A stretch of DNA of 64,000 nt from CAVWTN01 sp963757945. Lineage in GTDB: Bacteria; Vulcanimicrobiota; Vulcanimicrobiia; Vulcanimicrobiales; Vulcanimicrobiaceae. The translations under genes and the position numbers were made by a program. This document shows positions 58,542 to 64,000 of the stretch, in pieces. The notes under the pieces are model-generated. The model saw only the letters and a list, made by a program, of their open reading frames with translations, searched no databases and was not told the origin of the DNA. Position 1 is the first letter of the stretch. Each line of letters starts with the position of its first letter. Location of the stretch: the NCBI GenBank assembly GCA_963757945.1, contig CAVWTN010000001.1, positions 62,001 to 126,000 of the forward strand, read 5' to 3'.

Positions 58542-61340
58542 ATGCGCAGCCTCGCGCGGTCTGTCTCGAAGGAAAGCGGAGCGACGAGCCCCGAGGGCAT
58601 GATGACGGTCGAGGCGGAGCGGTTGGCGGCGGAGCGCTCTCGAAGCGCGCGCTGGTCACGCTGGGGCCCGTATCTGAGCGAGCGCCAGTGGGGAACCGTG
58701 CGCGAGGACTACAGTGCCACAGGCGAGGCCTGGGCCTACTTTCCGCACGACCATGCGCGCTCGCGAGCGTACCGCTGGGGCGAAGACGGGATCGCGGGAT
58801 TGTGCGACAACCACCAGCGCCTCTGCTTCGCCGTCACGCTGTGGAACGGCCGCGATCCGATCCTGAAGGAGCGCTTCTTCGGGGTCACCGGGCCGGAAGG
58901 CAATCACGGCGAGGACGTCAAGGAGTGCTACTACTACCTCGACAATCTGCCCTCGCACGCGTACATGAAGATGCTCTACAAGTATCCTCAGGCGGCGTTT
59001 CCGTACGCGCAGTTGCTCGCCGAGAATCGGCGGCGCTCCAAGGACGAGCCGGAGTACGAGCTTCTCGACACCGGAGTCTTCGACGAAGATCGGTACTTCG
59101 ACGTGCTCGTCGAATACGCGAAAGCCTCGCCCGAGGATATCCTCTGCCGCATCGAGGTGACGAACCGTGGCCCGCAACGGGCCGTCATCCATGTCTTACC
59201 GACGCTCTGGTTCCGTAATACCTGGTCGTGGAAGGCGGGCGCGGCAAAGCCCGAACTGCAACAGACCTCGGGCGCCGGGGCACCCTTCGGGGCGATCGCG
59301 GCGCGGCACGCCACGCTCGGCGAACGGCATCTCTACAGTGATGCGCCGCGCGAGTTGCTCTTCACCGAGAATGAAACGAACTTGCAACGCCTCTTCGGCG
59401 CCGCGAATCTCTCCCCGTTCGTGAAAGACGGCATCGACGCGTTCGTCGTGCGGGGCGCGCGCGACGCGGTGAACCCGGCGCTCCGCGGAACGAAGGCCGC
59501 CGCGCATTTCTGCTTCGAACTCGAGCCCGGGGCAGCGCAGGTCGTGCATCTGCGCTTAGCGGACGTCGCAAACTCGGAGCAGCCCTTTTCCGGCTTCGAC
59601 GAAATGCTCGCTCGGCGCCGCAAGGAGGCGGACGAATTCTACGGCGCCGTGCTCGCGTTTCCGCTCGACGACGACCGGCGCAGCATCCAGCGTCAGGCGT
59701 TCGCCGGGATGCTGTGGAGCAAGCAATACTACACCTACGTCGTGAAGGAGTGGCTCGACGGCGATCCCGCCCAGCCCGCGCCGCCCGAGCAGCGCTCCGG
59801 CGGCCGCAACCACGAGTGGGAGCATCTTTATAGCGAGGATATTCTCTCGATGCCGGATGCGTGGGAGTATCCGTGGTTCGCGGCTTGGGATCTGGCCTTT
59901 CACTGCATTCCGCTCGCGCTGATCGATCCGCAGTTTGCGAAGGCGCAGTTGCTGCTGCTCGCGCGCGAGTGGTACATGCATCCGAACGGCCAGCTCCCGG
60001 CCTACGAATGGGATTTCGGCGACGTGAACCCTCCGGTCCATGCCTGGGCCGCGCATCGAGTCTATCAGATCGAGCGCAAGGCGACCGGCGAAGGCGACAC
60101 GCTTTTCCTCGAGCGTGTGTTTCAGAAGCTGCTCGTGAATTTCACATGGTGGGTGAACCGCAAGGACGAACTGGGCAATAACGTCTTTCAAGGCGGTTTC
60201 CTCGGCCTGGATAACATCGGCGTCTTCGACCGCAACGCGTCCCTTCCGACCGGCGGCCATCTCGACCAGTCGGATGGCACGAGCTGGATGGGCTTTTATG
60301 CGCTCACGATGATGGGAATCGCGCTGGAGCTGGCGAGGACGAAGCCCGCCTACGAGGACATCGCCTCAAAATTCTTCGAGCACTTTCTGTACATTGCGGC
60401 GGCCATGAATCGGATCGGCGGCTCCGATCGCGGCCTGTGGGACGAGAGCGAGGGCTTCTATTACGACTACCTGCACTTGCCGGGCAAGGAGCCGGTGCCG
60501 TTGCGCGTGCGCTCCATGGTCGGGCTCATCCCGTTGCTCGCGGTGGAGATCGTCGAGTCGTCGGTGACGAAAGCGCTCCCGAACTTCGCGCGGCGCGTCG
60601 AGTGGTTTATCGAGAACCGGCCCGACCTCAGCGCGAACGTGATGTGCATGCGCCAAGAGGGCATCAACGAGCGGCGGCTGCTCTCGATCGCCGGCCGCGA
60701 GAAGATCGAGCGGATCCTTGCCCGGATGCTGGATCCGCGCGAGTTTTTGAGCCCGCACGGGATCCGCGCGCTCTCGCGCGTCCACGCGGAGCAGCCATTC
60801 AACATCACCGTCGACGGCGTCGAGCACAGCATCGCCTACGAGCCGGCCGAATCGCGGAGCAACCTCTTCGGCGGGAACTCGAATTGGCGTGGGCCCGTCT
60901 GGTTTCCGCTCAACTTTCTGATCGTCGAGGCCTTGCAGAAATATCACCACTACTACGGCGACGAGATTCAATTCGAGGTCCCATCCGGCTCCGGCCGGTA
61001 CGCCTCGCTTTGGGAGATCGCGACCGAGATCTCGCACCGGCTGATCGGCATCTTCGCTCGCGACGCGCGCGGGCGACGGGCCGTGTTCGGCGCCGCCGAG
61101 AAATTGCAGAACGATCCGCACTTCCGCGACTACGTGCCGTTTCACGAATACTTCGACGGAGACACGGGTGCGGGGCTCGGCGCGACCCATCAAACCGGCT
61201 GGACGGGCCTCGTCGCCAAACTCATTCAACAGTGCGCGGAATACTGCCGGGGCTCAAACCTTGACGGGAAGGTGAACGCAGACGTCGGGCTCGGCCGTCG
61301 CGACGGCGAGCCAGTCACGGAGCGTGCGCAAGAGGGATGA
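58542..61340 (+). CDS. GH63-like glycoside hydrolase (glucosidase)
   Basis: Large cytosolic protein of 932 aa resembling the bacterial branch of glycoside hydrolase family 63 (mannosyl-oligosaccharide glucosidase-like). The N-terminal beta-sandwich starts WGPYLSERQWGTVREDYSAT. The (alpha/alpha)6 catalytic barrel carries EHLYSEDILSMPDAWEYPWF, then AAWDLAFHCIPLALIDPQFA, GQLPAYEWDFGDVNPPVHAW, and late SNWRGPVWFPLNFLIVEALQ with the probable catalytic acids. The ATG at 58542 has GGGG upstream; the tandem ATGs at 58599/58602 after GAGGG are equally possible. Its last 87 bases overlap the convergent regulator gene, adding an unusual C-terminal tail after LIQQCAEY. The substrate may be an alpha-glucan or compatible-solute glucoside. 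Confidence 0.88.
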   Translation: MRSLARSVSKESGATSPEGMMTVEAERLAAERSRSARWSRWGPYLSERQWGTVREDYSATGEAWAYFPHDHARSRAYRWGEDGIAGLCDNHQRLCFAVTLWNGRDPILKERFFGVTGPEGNHGEDVKECYYYLDNLPSHAYMKMLYKYPQAAFPYAQLLAENRRRSKDEPEYELLDTGVFDEDRYFDVLVEYAKASPEDILCRIEVTNRGPQRAVIHVLPTLWFRNTWSWKAGAAKPELQQTSGAGAPFGAIAARHATLGERHLYSDAPRELLFTENETNLQRLFGAANLSPFVKDGIDAFVVRGARDAVNPALRGTKAAAHFCFELEPGAAQVVHLRLADVANSEQPFSGFDEMLARRRKEADEFYGAVLAFPLDDDRRSIQRQAFAGMLWSKQYYTYVVKEWLDGDPAQPAPPEQRSGGRNHEWEHLYSEDILSMPDAWEYPWFAAWDLAFHCIPLALIDPQFAKAQLLLLAREWYMHPNGQLPAYEWDFGDVNPPVHAWAAHRVYQIERKATGEGDTLFLERVFQKLLVNFTWWVNRKDELGNNVFQGGFLGLDNIGVFDRNASLPTGGHLDQSDGTSWMGFYALTMMGIALELARTKPAYEDIASKFFEHFLYIAAAMNRIGGSDRGLWDESEGFYYDYLHLPGKEPVPLRVRSMVGLIPLLAVEIVESSVTKALPNFARRVEWFIENRPDLSANVMCMRQEGINERRLLSIAGREKIERILARMLDPREFLSPHGIRALSRVHAEQPFNITVDGVEHSIAYEPAESRSNLFGGNSNWRGPVWFPLNFLIVEALQKYHHYYGDEIQFEVPSGSGRYASLWEIATEISHRLIGIFARDARGRRAVFGAAEKLQNDPHFRDYVPFHEYFDGDTGAGLGATHQTGWTGLVAKLIQQCAEYCRGSNLDGKVNADVGLGRRDGEPVTERAQEG

Positions 61341-63458
61341 GGCGACCATCGTGAAATCGCCTTCGGGCCGCATCGATAGTGCCGCCTCCGGACGGCGAGC
61401 GATCGCCGCGGCCAGCACTCGAGCCATGCTGCGATGGAAGACGGCGTGACGCGCCTTCGTGACGAAGTACAGCGGCATCGATCGTAGCGTCTCCGAGATC
61501 GTCGAGTTGAGCCAAACGCCGATCGGGCAGAGATCTTCTCGCGCCACCGTCGCGAGGTCGAGCGGCGTGCTGCCGCTGGCGACGGCCGCGTTCATTCGGT
61601 CGAGCCAAATATAGTGCATGCCGATCGTCGACTCGACTTGCTCGCGAAGTTCCAGCCGCTGGCCGTCAGTGAGCGTCGCGGCCCCCGCATCGGTCGACGT
61701 CTCCTGGAGCAGCTTTGCAAACCCCGCGCCGCCGTCGAGGTCCAGGGTCAAGAGACGCGTTGCAGCTGTTTCCGTAATGGGGCGGCTGAACAGATAGCCC
61801 TGAAGATGCGTGCACCCGAGCCGTCCGAGCGCGTCGCGCTGTTCGCGTGTTTCGACGCCTTCGGCGACCACGTCGACGCCCAAAGCGTGCGCGAGCGCGA
61901 CGATCATCCGCAGAACCTCGGACTTGGCGGACGCGTCGTGAACCCGGTCGACGAACGATTTGTCGATCTTGAGCGTGTCGATCTGAAAGCGTTCGAGGTA
62001 GCTGAGCGACGAATACCCGGTGCCGAAATCATCCAGGGCGATCTTGATCCCCAGCGCGCGAATTTGGGCGAAGAGCGATCCGACGAGCGCGGCACCGGCC
62101 AGGAACACGCTCTCGGTGACTTCGAGCTGCAACGTCCCGGTATCGATGCCGCTCGCGATGAGCGCATCTCGCAAGTCATCCATGAAGTGCGGATGAAGCA
62201 GCTGCTGGCTTGAAACGTTCAAGCTCATCATCAGCGGTCTGCCGGCTACGCGCTGAAGAGCGCACGCGGCGCGGCAGCCCTCGATCAACACCCACCGGCC
62301 GAGTTCGAGGATCAGTCCGGTCTCTTCGGCCGCCGCGATGAATTCGTCGGGCGAGATGAGGCCGCGGGTCGAATGCTGCCAGCGTACGAGCGCCTCGAAG
62401 CCATACACGACCGCGGTTGAAATGTCGACGAGCGGCTGGTAATAGAGGCGCAGCTCGCCGCGTTCGACGGCGCGATACAGATCGTCGCGGATGCGCTGTG
62501 CGGCCTCGGCCTCGACGTGCATCTCAGAGTTAAAGACGGCGATGGAGCCCCCGTGACTGCGCCGGCAGTGCGCGAGCGCGAGGCCGGCATCGCGCATGAG
62601 GACTTCCGCATCGTCCATACCCGGAGCCCAGTGAACGATGCCGATACTCGCGGCCAGCATCATGTCGTCGACGCGCGTAAGCGGCTTGCTCTCGATCTCC
62701 ATGAGCAGCCGGCCCGCCACGTTGACGGCTCCGTCGGGATGTTCGGGCGCGTCGAGGAGCAAGCCGAACTCGTCGCCGCCGATTCGCGCGAGCGTGTCAT
62801 GGCCTCCCGCCGCCGGCTCGAGCCGTCGCGCGAGATCGCGCAACACCCGATCGCCCGTCCTGTGCCCCAAATGGTCGTTCACGAACTTGAAGCGATCCAA
62901 GTCGAGATAGAGCACCGAAAACGTGTACGAGGGCTCGGTGCGTGCCCGGGCGATTGCGGCTTCGATGGCCTTCAAGAAGTGAGCGCGATTGTACAAGCCG
63001 GTCAAGTCGTCGTGGTCCGTCTTGTCCTGTACGATTCTCGAAAGGCGCTGCTCGCTGGTTGCAAGCTTGCGTTGATTCGCGCGCGCCAACATCATCCAGC
63101 GCACGCGTTGCAAGAGGACGGCGTCGTTGATCGGCTTGGAGATGAAGTCATACGCGCCCAACTCGAACGCCGGCTCGATCACGTCGTCGGCTTCGAGTCC
63201 GGTCACCATGAGAACGGGAATGCCGCGCGCCGTCGGCATATCGGACATCGCGCGGAGGACCTCGAAGCCCTTGATGCCGGGAAGGTCGATGTCGAGCAAG
63301 ACCGCGTCGGGACCGTCGCGAGCGAGGACGCGCAAGGCCTCCTCGCCGGTGTCGGCCTCAAGGACGCTATAGCACGCTTCCTCGAGGACGAAGCGGACGC
63401 GCAGGCGATGGACGGGATCGTCGTCGACGATGAGGATCGTCTCGATCATGCCGCTCAT
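61254..63458 (-). CDS. Response regulator with GGDEF, EAL and CZB domains
   Basis: A 734-aa cyclic-di-GMP signalling protein. The receiver domain spans 6-122 (phospho-acceptor D56, with D12-D13 and K108). A linker helix leads to GGDEF (about 150-310), which has the intact motif GGDEF at 227-231 but no RxxD inhibitory site just before it. EAL (about 325-575) has E355-A-L in YGFEALVRW, plus DDFGTGYSSLSYLERF and KIDKSFV, so both halves look competent. The C-terminus is a chemoreceptor zinc-binding (CZB) type domain: MHYIWLDRMN, DLCPIGVWLN and KARHAVFHRSMARVL supply the His/Cys ligands. The ATG overlaps the upstream stop by four bases, so it is coupled to the REC-HPt protein. Confidence 0.92.
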   Translation of the reverse strand: MSGMIETILIVDDDPVHRLRVRFVLEEACYSVLEADTGEEALRVLARDGPDAVLLDIDLPGIKGFEVLRAMSDMPTARGIPVLMVTGLEADDVIEPAFELGAYDFISKPINDAVLLQRVRWMMLARANQRKLATSEQRLSRIVQDKTDHDDLTGLYNRAHFLKAIEAAIARARTEPSYTFSVLYLDLDRFKFVNDHLGHRTGDRVLRDLARRLEPAAGGHDTLARIGGDEFGLLLDAPEHPDGAVNVAGRLLMEIESKPLTRVDDMMLAASIGIVHWAPGMDDAEVLMRDAGLALAHCRRSHGGSIAVFNSEMHVEAEAAQRIRDDLYRAVERGELRLYYQPLVDISTAVVYGFEALVRWQHSTRGLISPDEFIAAAEETGLILELGRWVLIEGCRAACALQRVAGRPLMMSLNVSSQQLLHPHFMDDLRDALIASGIDTGTLQLEVTESVFLAGAALVGSLFAQIRALGIKIALDDFGTGYSSLSYLERFQIDTLKIDKSFVDRVHDASAKSEVLRMIVALAHALGVDVVAEGVETREQRDALGRLGCTHLQGYLFSRPITETAATRLLTLDLDGGAGFAKLLQETSTDAGAATLTDGQRLELREQVESTIGMHYIWLDRMNAAVASGSTPLDLATVAREDLCPIGVWLNSTISETLRSMPLYFVTKARHAVFHRSMARVLAAAIARRPEAALSMRPEGDFTMVASSLLRTLRDWLAVATAEPDVCVHLPVKV

Positions 63459-64000
63459 GCTGACCTGCAGGCGAGCTCCGCGCGCGCCGCGTCGCAGGTC
63501 GTCGCATACTCGGTCGCGAGCGGCTCGAGCGCGGCACGGGCGGCGGCCAGATCGTTCGAGACCCCGGCCAGTTCGATGCGGCGGCACGTGTTCGCGAGCG
63601 CCGCGGCGTCGATGGCGAGGCTGCTGGACTTCAGCCGGTGCGCCAAGCGCGCGAGCTCCATTGTGTTGCCGTCGACACCGGCGGCCTGCATCTCTGCGAC
63701 GACCTGCGCCGTCGTCTCGAGGAATATCGGCATGACGCGCAGGCGCGGGGTCAGGCGGGTCTCAAGCTTGTCGAGGGACGGTGTGAGGCCCGCGGTCGCC
63801 GGCGCCTCGGGCGGCGGGGGCCGAACCGTCGGGGCGTCGCGGAGCAGGCGCGCGACGATTCGATAGAGCGCGGCTTCGGAGACCGGTTTCTCGACGACGT
63901 CGGTCATTCCGGCGGCAGTGCAGCATGCGACGTCCTCGGAGGAGACGTTCGCGGTGACGCCGATGATCGGTGTCCCGGCACTAGGACCTTGGCCGTCGCG
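63455..64000 (-). CDS. Hybrid signalling protein, receiver plus HPt end (5' part beyond window)
   Basis: The frame stays open to the window edge. The visible part begins inside a receiver domain (GTPIIGVTANVSSEDVACC, then GMTDVVEKPVSEAALYRIV with the conserved T and K). After a Pro-rich linker it ends in a histidine-phosphotransfer domain with the phospho-histidine in LARLAHRLKSSSLAIDAAAL. Such ends belong to hybrid sensor kinases. Coupling by ATGA to the downstream REC-GGDEF-EAL-CZB protein suggests that the HPt domain phosphorylates that receiver. Confidence 0.82.
   Translation of the reverse strand, partial: RDGQGPSAGTPIIGVTANVSSEDVACCTAAGMTDVVEKPVSEAALYRIVARLLRDAPTVRPPPPEAPATAGLTPSLDKLETRLTPRLRVMPIFLETTAQVVAEMQAAGVDGNTMELARLAHRLKSSSLAIDAAALANTCRRIELAGVSNDLAAARAALEPLATEYATTCDAARAELACRSA

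Noticed and set aside
1..64000. Prophage, integrative element or plasmid origin
   Set aside because: No integrase, phage structural, relaxase or replication-initiation gene is present; apart from one IS the content is chromosomal.

Overview
The window is high-GC DNA with tightly packed operons and frequent 4-base ATGA/GTGA gene overlaps. It looks chromosomal. A TolC-type outer-membrane channel and a periplasmic adaptor point to a two-membrane cell. The order of housekeeping genes is nevertheless the one familiar from Bacillota and relatives: PASTA protein-rpe-thiL-rpmB-yloV-plsX-degV, and PIN/TRAM-ispD-ispF-(gltX)-cysE-cysS-rlmB-sigH. A diderm, high-GC Terrabacteria-like lineage such as Candidatus Eremiobacterota/Vulcanimicrobiota (WPS-2) would fit. 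That assignment is inference; no rRNA gene is present to test it.

Layout. 1-5.3 kb: the end of an EmrB-type exporter with a divergent TetR regulator, then an orphan solute-binding protein with a divergent WYL regulator. 5.5-9.9 kb: a complete branched-chain amino-acid-type ABC operon (livFGMHJ order on the minus strand). 9.9-16.9 kb: a penicillin-binding-type serine hydrolase, divergent from a STAS/LolA-like fusion-tetR-emrA-tolC operon whose promoter is bracketed by two similar palindromes, then small and secreted unknown proteins. 16.9-27.7 kb: a minus-strand sugar-phosphate operon, marC-tkt-tal/pgi fusion-gnd-zwf-pgl. It is interrupted between tal/pgi and gnd by an intact IS110-family (IS1111-group) element sitting exactly in a palindromic repeat. 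27.8-35.5 kb: dapD with an aminotransferase, then a minus-strand group (radA, ftcD, aldehyde dehydrogenase, binding protein). 35.7-56.5 kb: a long plus-strand housekeeping run covering cytidylate kinase, phospholipid and isoprenoid synthesis (plsC, ispH, prenyltransferase, ispD, ispF, plsX), a double GT-C glycosyltransferase, yebC, hemW, cysE and cysS. 56.5-57.8 kb: sigH-like sigma factor and four tRNA genes. 57.9-64 kb: a secreted unknown, a GH63-like glucosidase, and a c-di-GMP response regulator with a partial hybrid signalling protein.

Functional links. The pentose-phosphate block carries the oxidative branch (zwf, pgl, gnd) and non-oxidative branch plus glucose-6-phosphate isomerase in one transcription unit; only rpe lies elsewhere, at 43.8 kb. 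IspD, IspF and IspH feed the prenyl-diphosphate synthase, which directly precedes the GT-C glycosyltransferase, an enzyme class that uses polyprenyl-phosphate sugars. PlsX, PlsC and the FakA-like protein belong to acyl-phosphate/phosphatidate synthesis.

Most noteworthy items: (1) the IS1111-type element, its exact target and a 3' non-coding region that folds into loops with candidate guide sequences for both target halves; (2) a stand-alone glutamyl-tRNA synthetase anticodon-binding domain where full gltX is expected; (3) a 1068-residue fusion of two GT-C glycosyltransferases; (4) a STAS-LolA-like fusion heading an efflux operon; (5) a Thr-Tyr-Gly-Thr tRNA cluster identical in order to the one before tufB in E. 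coli, but with no tuf following. All positions and motifs were read by eye; no database search or folding program was run.
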